A DNA stretch of 53,737 bases from IMG/VR virus record IMGVR_UViG_3300017745_000008, positions 1 through 53,737 of that record; one strand, given 5' to 3'. The stretch comes from a virus. Of this stretch, positions 40,261-46,238 are shown piece after piece. The position numbers and the translations under genes are program-made. The stretch's first letter is position 1, and every line of letters starts with the position of its first letter. The notes under the pieces were generated by a model. The model saw only the letters and a list, made by a program, of their open reading frames with translations. It was not told where the DNA came from and made no database searches.

Positions 40261-40408
40261 CGGGACTTTTTCGATGTATATACATTATACCAAGGATCGG
40301 CCCAATAGTCAACCCCAGTCCCGCAAAGAATATGAAGATAGGGTTAGGAGTCACGCTCGCCAAGTTTTTCAGGAGAGGCTGGAGCTGAATAAATAGCTGG
40401 GAGTTCAT
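40247..40408 (-). CDS. 53-residue membrane peptide (tentative)
   Basis: MNSQLFIQLQPLLKNLASV, a hydrophobic helix (PIFIFFAGLGLTIGPILGIM), then a basic end (YIHRKSPDGTN). It starts inside the end of the 235-residue gene (65-base overlap), spans the promoter, and overlaps the Phd-like start by 14 bases. The amino-acid pattern is convincing for a membrane peptide, but the double use of the promoter DNA lowers confidence. Confidence 0.42.
   Translation of the reverse strand: MNSQLFIQLQPLLKNLASVTPNPIFIFFAGLGLTIGPILGIMYIHRKSPDGTN
40284..40312 (-). promoter_or_regulatory. Sigma-70 promoter (TTGACT, 17 bp, TATAAT) for the Phd-like gene
   Basis: Minus strand -35 TTGACT (40307-40312; 5/6) and perfect -10 (40284-40289) preceded by TGG, an extended -10. 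The ATG of the Phd-like gene is about 24 bases downstream. Confidence 0.82.
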
Positions 40409-41051
40409 TTCTTTCTTCTGGAGTTTTGTATTGCCATTCTTTAGTATCACCAACTGACCAAGAAGGGTCAGTCTCTACGGCGAAGTCTTTAGTCGAGACT
40501 TTAAAGTCCGGGGTCAGAGTGTCCCTAGGGATCATGGAAGCCTCGTACCATAGCACCCGGTTATTTGGCTGAGCGGCGTATTGCCCGTTATCTAACGCAA
40601 TTACGTTGAAGGACTTATGCTCGTCTGGGGTCTCTGACAACCCAAGCCTAGGCCTGTTATAATCTGGCTCACAAGCATCGATAGTAAACATGTACTCTCC
40701 ATGGTGCCATTGCCTATCCTTACCTAGGAACTTACAACGCAACCCGGCTAACGTGAACTTCTCTAGGATTGTGATGTCATAGCTAAAACAATCCCATAGC
40801 TCTATTACATCAAGCGGAAGGTCTGGAGAAGGAGTCTCTGGATCGGACACAAACGCAGCTAGTGGGAGCTTGTCGTAGAGGGCTCCGTACTCGGGCAAAA
40901 GCGCTTCGATGTATATAGCTCTGCGAGCGATGGATTTTACGCTAATCCATATCGCCTCTGTAAATTCTCCATGACCTTTTTCTAGATCGTATAAATACTC
41001 TTTCCTCACGTAGCATTTGTGCGGAGGTGTATTTGCTATTAAAAAACTCAT
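40344..41051 (-). CDS. Conserved phage protein of unknown function
   Basis: 235 residues: MSFLIANTPPHKCYVRKEYL, EFTEAIWISVKSIARRAIYIEALLPEYGALYDKLPLAAF, CFSYDITILEKFTLAGLRC, HHGEYMFTIDAC. I recall the family as hypothetical in cyanophages. Soluble alpha/beta, with a Pro/Ser-rich C-terminal tail. First gene of its run; no promoter better than average upstream. Confidence 0.68.
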   Translation of the reverse strand: MSFLIANTPPHKCYVRKEYLYDLEKGHGEFTEAIWISVKSIARRAIYIEALLPEYGALYDKLPLAAFVSDPETPSPDLPLDVIELWDCFSYDITILEKFTLAGLRCKFLGKDRQWHHGEYMFTIDACEPDYNRPRLGLSETPDEHKSFNVIALDNGQYAAQPNNRVLWYEASMIPRDTLTPDFKVSTKDFAVETDPSWSVGDTKEWQYKTPEERNELPAIYSAPASPEKLGERDS

Positions 41052-41080
41052 AGTTAACTTATTAACTACGAGACTTTACA

Positions 41081-41476
41081 CTATTTAACTAACTCTTGTA
41101 GCACGGGAATAGGCACCTGGTTAAACGAAGGTATTATTTGTCCTATGAACAAACCAACAATAACTAACCCACCAGCAACTAAGTATCTCCATTTAGTGAG
41201 CTCTTCTACTTTGCTTTCTATCTTATCTATCCTAGCATTGAGTTCTTGGTGCTCTTCATGCGATTGATTTTTAATCTCATCCAGCTTTTCATAAATGGCA
41301 TCTTCCTCAAGAACGCGCTCCTCAAGCTTACTTTCGTGCTTAATAAGCATTTCCTTGATGCTAAGAGAAACGTCGCTAAGTTTCTCAATAGACTCTTCTA
41401 TCTTAATAAAATATTTTTCGTGAGTATTAAGTCTTTCTTCTATTACAGAAACTCTACTGTCATTAAAGGGAGGCAT
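41081..41476 (-). CDS. Coiled-coil protein with C-terminal membrane anchor (XhlA-like)
   Basis: 131 residues. Heptad-type helices over residues about 8-95 (VIEERLNTHEKYFIKIEES, LNARIDKIESKVEELTKW), then one membrane helix (YLVAGGLVIVGLFIGQIIPSF) and a short end. This is the XhlA/hemolysin-like arrangement of phage membrane-surface proteins, often near lysis genes. It may be an accessory to holin function; sequence identity to XhlA is not established. Confidence 0.6.
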   Translation of the reverse strand: MPPFNDSRVSVIEERLNTHEKYFIKIEESIEKLSDVSLSIKEMLIKHESKLEERVLEEDAIYEKLDEIKNQSHEEHQELNARIDKIESKVEELTKWRYLVAGGLVIVGLFIGQIIPSFNQVPIPVLQELVK

Positions 41477-41508
41477 TAAACCAGAATGTCTTCTTATTCA
41501 ATAGTAAT

Positions 41509-41688
41509 TTAAACCACCGAGACCTCGAGTCTTTTTTCTTCTAAGTAAGTAAGAACTGCATCTCTCCACTCCATAAGTTCGTTATAGCATTCCTGAGAAT
41601 GGGCCTCTGCCCTGAGTTCGTTATCCGGCTTAATTACGGATTCTACAAAAAGGCCGTGAGCAAGCAAGGTGCGTTCTTTTTTATTCAT
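41509..41688 (-). CDS. Unknown 59-residue protein
   Basis: From MNKKERTLLAHGLFVESVIKP; the longer reading with an Arg-rich start is unlikely because it overlaps the upstream small gene. Helical, with ECYNELMEWRDAVLTYLEEKR. Unknown. Confidence 0.55.
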   Translation of the reverse strand: MNKKERTLLAHGLFVESVIKPDNELRAEAHSQECYNELMEWRDAVLTYLEEKRLEVSVV

Positions 41689-41696
41689 TGAGTTAA

Positions 41697-41825
41697 TCAG
41701 TAGTTGTGTTGCTCGTCTTCTTCGTCTTCCCAATAGCAGGGTTCGTGAAAAAGCTCTTGCATCTTTATTTCTTTCATCCGTTTTTCTAGGATTTTAAGAT
41801 CTTCTTCTGAAAGATTTTCTGGCAT
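41697..41825 (-). CDS. Small acidic protein, 42 residues
   Basis: MPENLSEEDLKILEKRMKEI, then a strongly acidic end (CYWEDEEDEQHNY). Its ATG directly follows the stop of the 76-residue gene. Unknown role. Confidence 0.55.
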   Translation of the reverse strand: MPENLSEEDLKILEKRMKEIKMQELFHEPCYWEDEEDEQHNY

Positions 41826-42056
41826 TTACTCCTCTTCTTCTCCTAATAAAGTTTTAAGACCCTCAAATCTGCTCTCCCAGCTATCTCCACTTGTTGAGCC
41901 CTTGCAAGGATTAATACATGTCTCATTGCCAAGACTGTTGCAAACCAAACCCGCAAGATCGTGGGGATCGCCTAATGAGCCTGTTGACCAATATAGTTGC
42001 CCGTCAATCCACTTTGCCCCGCATCTAGGACATTCAGAGAGCGCTTGGTTATTCAT
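41826..42056 (-). CDS. Zinc-ribbon-like small protein
   Basis: 76 residues. CPRCGAKW near the N-terminus with later Cys in LVCNSLGNETCINPCKG gives five cysteines in a short space, compatible with a zinc ribbon. The end is acidic (LLGEEEE). Possibly nucleic-acid or protein binding. Overlaps the upstream gene by eight bases. Confidence 0.6.
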   Translation of the reverse strand: MNNQALSECPRCGAKWIDGQLYWSTGSLGDPHDLAGLVCNSLGNETCINPCKGSTSGDSWESRFEGLKTLLGEEEE

Positions 42057-42264
42057 GAGTGTTTTTTTGTAGTTGTTTTATAAAAGAATCTAGATCTTTT
42101 TTAAGTTTTTTCTTTAGTCTATTAGCTTTGAATTCAATCCAGGCTAACTTAATTTTTAATTCAACGAAACGAACTAAATTTAAAATGTTTTCCGGTCCTG
42201 CGTAGGCGATTGCCCCTAAGACTACGGCTACTGTACAATAGAATCCAATTAGATCGTTACTCAT
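42049..42264 (-). CDS. Small membrane protein with basic tail
   Basis: 71 residues: one N-terminal membrane helix (LIGFYCTVAVVLGAIAYAG), then an amphipathic, Lys-rich helix (IKLAWIEFKANRLKKKLKKDL). Unknown function. Confidence 0.6.
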   Translation of the reverse strand: MSNDLIGFYCTVAVVLGAIAYAGPENILNLVRFVELKIKLAWIEFKANRLKKKLKKDLDSFIKQLQKNTHE

Positions 42265-42273
42265 ACTAGTTAG

Positions 42274-42441
42274 TTAATACCTATATTCATTAATTATATC
42301 AACTACCTTTGATAAAGCTTCATCAACAGCTTTCTTTTGTGGTGCAGGTAGTTCTGGGCTATAGCTACCGTCGTGTAGTTCATTCTTCATCTTTATAACT
42401 CTTGAAAGAATGTCTATCTTTGTTAGTTGGCTTCTTGGCAT
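42274..42441 (-). CDS. Conserved small cyanophage protein
   Basis: 55 residues: MPRSQLTKIDILSRVIKMKN, ELPAPQKKAVDEALSKVVDI, ending NEYRY. I associate the PRSxLTK start and EYRY end with conserved cyanophage hypotheticals. Unknown. Confidence 0.62.
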   Translation of the reverse strand: MPRSQLTKIDILSRVIKMKNELHDGSYSPELPAPQKKAVDEALSKVVDIINEYRY

Positions 42442-42443
42442 AA

Positions 42444-42536
42444 TTAAAAAATTGTTCCGTTATAACATCTGCCGCATAATAGCGACAGCCCTAATATAAC
42501 CGACAGTAGGAGTAATGCAAGCTGGTATTTGCACAT
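42444..42536 (-). CDS. 30-residue membrane or lipoprotein-like peptide (tentative)
   Basis: MCKYQLALLLLSVILGLSLL followed by CGRCYNGTIF. The hydrophobic core followed by Cys looks like a very short lipoprotein signal. It lies between a terminator and the next gene, with three bases to each, so position supports it; size does not. Confidence 0.42.
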   Translation of the reverse strand: MCKYQLALLLLSVILGLSLLCGRCYNGTIF

Positions 42537-42538
42537 AA

Positions 42539-42563
42539 TAAAAAGAGGGGCCGATTTCCCCTC
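42539..42563 (-). terminator. Rho-independent terminator after the hli operon
   Basis: Minus strand stem GAGGGG/CCCCTC with a seven-base loop, followed by TTTTTATT. It closes the transcript from the hli promoter near 43620. Confidence 0.85.
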
Positions 42564-42610
42564 TCTTTAAAGTTTAATCTGTACTTTACAATTTAATTAA
42601 ATCTTTATAT

Positions 42611-42724
42611 TTAAAATATGCCTGGAATAATCTGACCTGTAGTTACGTAAGTTCCTACAGCAATAATAAATCCTAGCATTGCAAGTCTGCCATTAAGTGT
42701 TTCTGCGTTTTTGTTAAATCCCAT
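42611..42724 (-). CDS. hli: High light-inducible protein (short)
   Basis: 37 residues with the Hli signature NGRLAMLGFIIAVGTYVTTGQIIPGIF read in pieces: NGRLAMLGF is the chlorophyll-binding helix start. Hli proteins sit in thylakoid membranes, bind chlorophyll and carotenoid and protect photosystem II during assembly or stress. The N-terminal part before the helix is only eight residues. Too short for automatic ORF lists. Its start overlaps the upstream 56-residue gene by 11 bases. Confidence 0.93.
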   Translation of the reverse strand: MGFNKNAETLNGRLAMLGFIIAVGTYVTTGQIIPGIF

Positions 42725-42884
42725 TGTTTGTCTCCTGTTGTGTTTTGTTTCTAATAATGACCCTACCGCTACCTTTATGGTATTCAATGGTGAACTCTAG
42801 TTCATCATCGGGCCCCCAGCAGAGTTCTTCGTAAAGGGCGTTTAGCTTCTCCATATCTTCATACAGAGCATTAGGGTTGGGCAT
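42714..42884 (-). CDS. Unknown 56-residue protein between hli genes
   Basis: MPNPNALYEDMEKLNALYEE, then a beta segment (DELEFTIEYHKGSGRVIIRN). Soluble and acidic. Its coupling to hli suggests joint expression under light stress functions, but its role is unknown. Confidence 0.6.
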   Translation of the reverse strand: MPNPNALYEDMEKLNALYEELCWGPDDELEFTIEYHKGSGRVIIRNKTQQETNNGI

Positions 42885-42886
42885 GG

Positions 42887-43210
42887 TTATTTGCTGTAAG
42901 TGTCGTAGCCAAACTCGTCATCTAGCTGTTTGTCTAAGTTAGACTCTTTAAGATGGTGTGGCTTAAACTCTCTTTGCATAGATAGAGAGGGCTCCCATTT
43001 ATTTCTTGATAGATTTTTAATCACAAGAAATGCATCTTTGTTGTATTTACGAGTCCCAATAGGTGATTGCCACTTCTTGTTGTACTCTTCACCAACATCA
43101 ATGCCTGAAACCTGAGTACCTCCTACCTCAATTGCAATATCGTCAGAGTCTAGGTCCCATCCTAGAGTCTTTAAAGCATTTGAAAGAGATTCTTCTGAAA
43201 AGGGGTACAT
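42887..43210 (-). CDS. Unknown 107-residue protein between hli genes
   Basis: MYPFSEESLSNALKTLGWDL, then a beta-rich part (IAIEVGGTQVSGIDVGEEYN) and a charged end. No membrane helix. The ATG overlaps the stop of the 28-residue peptide gene (TAATG). Unknown. Confidence 0.6.
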   Translation of the reverse strand: MYPFSEESLSNALKTLGWDLDSDDIAIEVGGTQVSGIDVGEEYNKKWQSPIGTRKYNKDAFLVIKNLSRNKWEPSLSMQREFKPHHLKESNLDKQLDDEFGYDTYSK

Positions 43211-43296
43211 TAGTACGTTTCTGCGAGTTGTTCTATAGAGTATCCTAACAAAACAAGTAATGAAATGCTAGTTAATGTAATAATTATTTCACTCAT
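43210..43296 (-). CDS. 28-residue membrane peptide in the hli operon (b)
   Basis: MSEIIITLTSISLLVLLGYS then IEQLAETY: one helix with a short acidic end. Overlaps its upstream neighbour by eight bases (ATGAGTGA) and its downstream neighbour by one. Coupling on both sides is the main evidence. Confidence 0.58.
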   Translation of the reverse strand: MSEIIITLTSISLLVLLGYSIEQLAETY

Positions 43297-43375
43297 TTTC
43301 TTCACCGTTCTGTGTTAGTAAAGCTCCCATTACAAAGGAAGCAAAGAGGAAAACCCCTACGGCTAAAAAGCCCAT
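43289..43375 (-). CDS. 28-residue membrane peptide in the hli operon (a)
   Basis: MGFLAVGVFLFASFVMGALL then TQNGEENE: one helix with an acidic end. Its ATG overlaps the stop of the upstream hli gene (TGATG). The form resembles small thylakoid subunits of photosystem II or cytochrome b6f, but identity is not proven. Confidence 0.6.
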   Translation of the reverse strand: MGFLAVGVFLFASFVMGALLTQNGEENE

Positions 43376-43584
43376 CAGAAGATACCAAAGAAAAACTTAC
43401 CTGTTGCTGCATAAGAAACTAGTCCTGCTACAATACCAATCATTGACCATCTGCCATTTGTTTTTTCGGCTCTTTCGGCATGGGTTTCAAGGCCGTACCT
43501 CTCCGTGTAAGACGGGTCTACAAACATTTGGGGCTCTTGAGCAAACATGTTTTGCTTGCCAAATTCGTCGGTTGTAACAGTCAT
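43375..43584 (-). CDS. hli: High light-inducible protein
   Basis: 69 residues. The C-terminal half AERAEKTNGRWSMIGIVAGLVSYAATGKF shows the Hli/CAB helix with TNGRWSMIG. The N-terminal 35 residues (KQNMFAQEPQMFVDPSYTERYG) are typical of the longer phage form. First gene of a five- to six-gene coupled operon that ends with a second, shorter hli. Confidence 0.94.
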   Translation of the reverse strand: MTVTTDEFGKQNMFAQEPQMFVDPSYTERYGLETHAERAEKTNGRWSMIGIVAGLVSYAATGKFFFGIF

Positions 43585-43608
43585 AGTGTTAAGATTTGTA
43601 ACTATATA

Positions 43609-43637
43609 ATTATAAACTATTTATAGTTATATGTAAA
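43609..43637 (-). promoter_or_regulatory. Sigma-70 promoter (TTTACA, 17 bp, TATAAT) for the hli operon
   Basis: Minus strand -35 TTTACA (43632-43637; 5/6) and perfect -10 (43609-43614), 25 bases before the hli ATG. It starts four bases after the stop of the upstream gene. Confidence 0.85.
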
Positions 43638-43640
43638 TGG

Positions 43641-43829
43641 CTAATAGCTGTATTTCTTCAAAAAGTCTTTATTTTTTCTAACAAATTTGGTGCAATAGCC
43701 TCCCACGTCTTTATCCATTGTTAAGTGAGCCGACGTATGAATTCCTTGAATAAAAATAAGTAGGCCAAGTAGTATAAAAACTAATTGAAAAGCTGGATTT
43801 GAAATCGATTGTAAAAACTTTTCTTTCAT
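43641..43829 (-). CDS. Small membrane protein
   Basis: 62 residues: one helix (NPAFQLVFILLGLLIFIQGI), then a basic tail (CTKFVRKNKDFLKKYSY). The ATG directly follows the terminator's T-run. Unknown. Confidence 0.6.
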   Translation of the reverse strand: MKEKFLQSISNPAFQLVFILLGLLIFIQGIHTSAHLTMDKDVGGYCTKFVRKNKDFLKKYSY

Positions 43830-43855
43830 AAAAAAAGAGGGCCGAATGGACCCTC
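43830..43855 (-). terminator. Rho-independent terminator after the beta-barrel gene
   Basis: Minus strand stem GAGGGTC/GGCCCTC (one G-U pair, five-base loop) followed by TTTTTTT, ending right at the next gene's ATG. Confidence 0.87.
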
Positions 43856-43880
43856 AGAATAACTAAGTTATTTATTTAGC

Positions 43881-44252
43881 TCAGAAGCTGTACTTCAAGC
43901 CAAGCTTAGCGCCGTATCCACGGTCAAGATCTGCGTCTCCAGAACCAACAAAGCTAATTTCGCCGTAAGCTCCAAGACCGTCGGTCAAAGCAACACCAGC
44001 ACCTGCCTTACCAGAGGGAACAGTATCAGTCTCGCCACCGTCAGGTGAAAGCAAAGTTGCGCCGCCTTGAACGTAGTAGGAAGCAGAACCACCAAGGTCT
44101 CCTTCGTAGCCAACGTGAAGATCGGTGTTTGTACCGCCGTACTCAGAACCGGTCCAACCGGCGTTTGCTTCAACGTTAACATAGGGACCTGCGAAAGCAG
44201 CACCAGCGGACATGGACAAAGCAGCAGCTGCTGCGAATACAGATTTAATCAT
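43881..44252 (-). CDS. Exported beta-barrel-like protein
   Basis: 123 residues with a signal peptide (IKSVFAAAAALSMSAGAAFA, cleavage before GPYVN). The mature part has amphipathic beta strands and Gly/Asp turns (YVNVEANAGWTGSEYG, LHVGYEGDLGGSASYYVQGG) and ends LGLKYSF with a C-terminal Phe, as in outer-membrane barrels. Too short for a full porin by itself; it may form an oligomeric or eight-strand barrel. I believe similar proteins occur in other cyanophages. It has its own perfect promoter, a structured leader and a terminator: a strongly expressed single gene. Confidence 0.78.
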   Translation of the reverse strand: MIKSVFAAAAALSMSAGAAFAGPYVNVEANAGWTGSEYGGTNTDLHVGYEGDLGGSASYYVQGGATLLSPDGGETDTVPSGKAGAGVALTDGLGAYGEISFVGSGDADLDRGYGAKLGLKYSF

Positions 44253-44362
44253 AATAATTTAAGTAGTATCTCGGAAGGAATTAATTATTTCCTTGAGGAT
44301 GGAAGAGATCTCGACATGATCTCTTGTGGAAGTTGTTACTCTGTGTAAAGGAAGCTTGCCAC
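44253..44362 (-). promoter_or_regulatory. Structured 5' leader of the beta-barrel gene
   Basis: The about 110-base leader can form two hairpins on the minus strand: AAGAGATC/GATCTCTT with a seven-base loop (around 44305-44330) and AAGGAA/TTCCTT (around 44275-44297), the second ending close to the start region. It may set RNA stability or translation. Confidence 0.5.
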
Positions 44363-44368
44363 TAGTAT

Positions 44369-44397
44369 ATTATAAACTGATTCTGCTGGTTTGTCAA
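44369..44397 (-). promoter_or_regulatory. Perfect sigma-70 promoter for the beta-barrel gene
   Basis: Minus strand TTGACA (44392-44397), 17 bases, TATAAT (44369-44374). The TGA stop codon of the kinase gene is inside the -35. Confidence 0.9.
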
Positions 44398-45224
44398 CCG
44401 CCTAAAGCACCTAGTCTTCCTACGTATTCTTGGGCTATCTCTGTGCGTTTCTGCTTTGCTGCTTTAGACTGTCCTTTAGCCTCTTGGTATTTGCGCACAG
44501 TTGATCGGACAAGTTGAGCATATAGACTCTTATCAAGCTCAGGACGATCAATATCAATAAGTTTGTATATTTTGTTAAAGTCAATTATTGCTTTTGTGGG
44601 ATTCTCTTCTATCTTTCCACTGAGACCGAAGTCAATAAGCGTAGACTCACTACCACCTTCACCGTCTGTCATAAACTGCTGGTTATGCATGTCTCCGTGA
44701 TAGTAGCCCATCTTATGGAGATCACGGATCGCCCGAAGAGACTTACGAGCTTGGTTTTCGGTCATTGCAAGACCCCGCTCCTTCTCTTCTGGAGTGCGGT
44801 TGTATCCGTTACCCCATAATGGAGCTCCGTCAATGGCATCCATCTCAATGTGTTCATCAGATGCAGAGTGGACTGTTGGAGAGTGACCTAGCTTAGCCAT
44901 ACGTTTGCCGAGCTCTACCTCATGAGGTCCCCACTCTTTCCCCTCCTTGAGGGTTTTTACAACACGATTTTGCTTGTCGTCTTTGTAGACGATCCCGTAG
45001 TTTCCTTCGGCAAGTTTCTTCATCTTAGAGACGTCGGGGATAGAGGGCTTTGAAGGCTTTGCCTTCTGTTTCATTCTATCATTCCCTTGCACCAATTTCC
45101 ACCGGCCATTAGCCTGTTTCTGAAGTGTACGACCAGACTTGGGATTCTGGTAAACAGCGCCAGGACGCGCTGTCTTCCTTAGTGCCTCGGGCACCATTTC
45201 ATCTGAGTAGTTTACTCTTGCCAT
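44394..45224 (-). CDS. Protein kinase-like protein (Bud32/RIO-type fold)
   Basis: 276 residues. The kinase core is intact: Gly-rich loop LAEGNYGIVYK (72-81), ATP-anchoring Lys90 in VVKTL, Glu in HEVELGKRM (about 102), catalytic loop YYHGDMHNQQ (Asp178), metal-binding IDFGLSG (Asp198). The N-terminal 65 residues are basic and contain SGRTLQKQANGRWKLVQ, perhaps a substrate or nucleic-acid contact. The short helical C-terminus is Lys/Ala-rich. The compact lobe and HGDxHxxN-like loop suggest a Bud32/RIO or aminoglycoside-kinase-type enzyme; target unknown. Confidence 0.8.
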   Translation of the reverse strand: MARVNYSDEMVPEALRKTARPGAVYQNPKSGRTLQKQANGRWKLVQGNDRMKQKAKPSKPSIPDVSKMKKLAEGNYGIVYKDDKQNRVVKTLKEGKEWGPHEVELGKRMAKLGHSPTVHSASDEHIEMDAIDGAPLWGNGYNRTPEEKERGLAMTENQARKSLRAIRDLHKMGYYHGDMHNQQFMTDGEGGSESTLIDFGLSGKIEENPTKAIIDFNKIYKLIDIDRPELDKSLYAQLVRSTVRKYQEAKGQSKAAKQKRTEIAQEYVGRLGALGG

Positions 45225-45253
45225 ATTAAAAGGATATGAAGTTCTTTCAACAA

Positions 45254-45327
45254 CGATTCAGGCTGGACTCGAACCAGCGACCGACTGCTTAGAAGGCAGT
45301 TGCTCTATCCAGCTGAGCTACTGAACC
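45254..45327 (-). tRNA. tRNA-Arg (UCU)
   Basis: 74 nt; acceptor GGTTCAG/CTGAATC with one G-U pair, D arm GCTC/GAGC, anticodon stem ACTGC/GCAGT with loop CTTCTAA (anticodon TCT), T arm GCTGG/CCAGC with TTCGAGT. It reads AGA/AGG, codons frequent in this AT-rich genome but rare in many hosts. Confidence 0.96.
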
Positions 45328-45332
45328 AAGTG

Positions 45333-45503
45333 TTAGTCAGGAAACTTAGTTTGTAGGATATACTCTACAGTATTAGCAACGTCGTTCATTGCCTCCCTGA
45401 GATCTTCTCTTTGTCCTGACTCTTGTACCATTGTATCACGTTCGTCAGCTAACGTCCATCGCCACTGTTGCATTTCTGAGCTATACCAGAGATTAATTTT
45501 CAT
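45333..45503 (-). CDS. Conserved small cyanophage protein
   Basis: 56 residues from MKINLWYSSEMQQWRWTLAD (a longer reading adds eight residues). Ends with REAMNDVANTVEYIL. I recall the 'MKINLWY....QWRWTL' start as a conserved cyanophage hypothetical. Unknown. Confidence 0.68.
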   Translation of the reverse strand: MKINLWYSSEMQQWRWTLADERDTMVQESGQREDLREAMNDVANTVEYILQTKFPD

Positions 45504-45646
45504 AAAACTTGGATTTTTTGTGACCAACCTTAATAATCGGATCTACCCAGATATTATACCCGAGCTATCGCGCATCGATACAGAATGCAACGTCTTCAGA
45601 GCACGTATCTTGCGTTGGTCCGATGGATAAAGTTAATAAGTTAGAC

Positions 45647-46144
45647 CTATTCGGCAGGAGCCTCATCCGAAGCTTCTTCTTCGGCTTCAGCTTCAGCTTC
45701 AGCTTCGGGTGCTGGAGGGGTATAAACGTAATCAGAAGCACCAGCCGGATCAGTACCAGATACTTGAGCAGAAACCTCTTTAGTATGCTCGTAAATACGC
45801 TTGGCGATATTCTCGATAGAAGACTTTACATAACTAAATTCTTCCACTGTAGATACGCTTTCACTGGCAAGAAGCCAGTCTTTGATCGTGTCTTTAGTGA
45901 CGGAATCAAAGTTTACAAAAGTCTCAGCGCTCAGTCCATCAACAGAAAATGTCCTGTACCCGCCGCAGCTATAGGAGAACGAGGGCTGTGTAACCACAAG
46001 GTCTCCGCCCTCCTCAGATCCTGTTGTAACCGCATCAGATTGAGCAGAGACACCAAAGGAAGCCTCGACGATTACGTTTGAAAACTCTCCCTCTGTTAAT
46101 CTTTTCTTTACGCTCCCAATATTTAAAGAGTATTTAACGGCCAT
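45647..46144 (-). CDS. Conserved protein with acidic repeat tail
   Basis: 165 residues. Folded part: SVKKRLTEGEFSNVIVEASFGVSAQS, YSCGGYRTFSVDGLSAE, TKDTIKDWLLASESVSTVEEF. The tail is a Pro-Ala-Glu stretch (EAEAEAEAEEEASDEAPAE) built on a six-base repeat. I believe related proteins occur in other cyanophages. An extended -10 promoter is upstream. Unknown function. Confidence 0.68.
   Translation of the reverse strand: MAVKYSLNIGSVKKRLTEGEFSNVIVEASFGVSAQSDAVTTGSEEGGDLVVTQPSFSYSCGGYRTFSVDGLSAETFVNFDSVTKDTIKDWLLASESVSTVEEFSYVKSSIENIAKRIYEHTKEVSAQVSGTDPAGASDYVYTPPAPEAEAEAEAEEEASDEAPAE
45684..45706 (-). repeat. Hexanucleotide repeat coding Glu-Ala
   Basis: Nearly four tandem copies of GCTTCA (plus strand), read as Glu-Ala pairs in the C-terminal tail of the 165-residue protein. 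Likely slippage-prone, but every change of one unit stays in frame. Confidence 0.85.
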
Positions 46145-46238
46145 GGGCTATTATTGCAAATAAGTTATATTATACCATAAACCTCAAACGTAGCAGTAGT
46201 TTAAGGAATATCTAGAATACTAGCGTTAACTTTATACA
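46145..46238. promoter_or_regulatory. Divergent promoter region between early-type and late-type genes
   Basis: Minus strand: extended -10 TGGTATAAT (-10 at 46169-46174) with no good -35, facing the 165-residue gene. Plus strand: GTTTAAGG (46199-46206), one base from the candidate late motif, 33 bases before the fibre gene. The two sides appear to use different promoter types. Confidence 0.45.

Noticed and set aside
40130-40396. Plus-strand ORF of 88 codons
   Set aside because: It lies opposite the Phd-like gene and a promoter, with no ribosome binding site and no pattern of a real protein.
45550-45556. TATAAT upstream of the 56-residue gene as promoter
   Set aside because: The -35 place has no resemblance to TTGACA and no extended -10; not strong enough to list.
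45684-45706. Tandem repeat as a CRISPR-like or recombination array
   Set aside because: Only a six-base repeat in a coding Glu-Ala tail. No CRISPR array, insertion sequence, integrase or att site was seen in the window.
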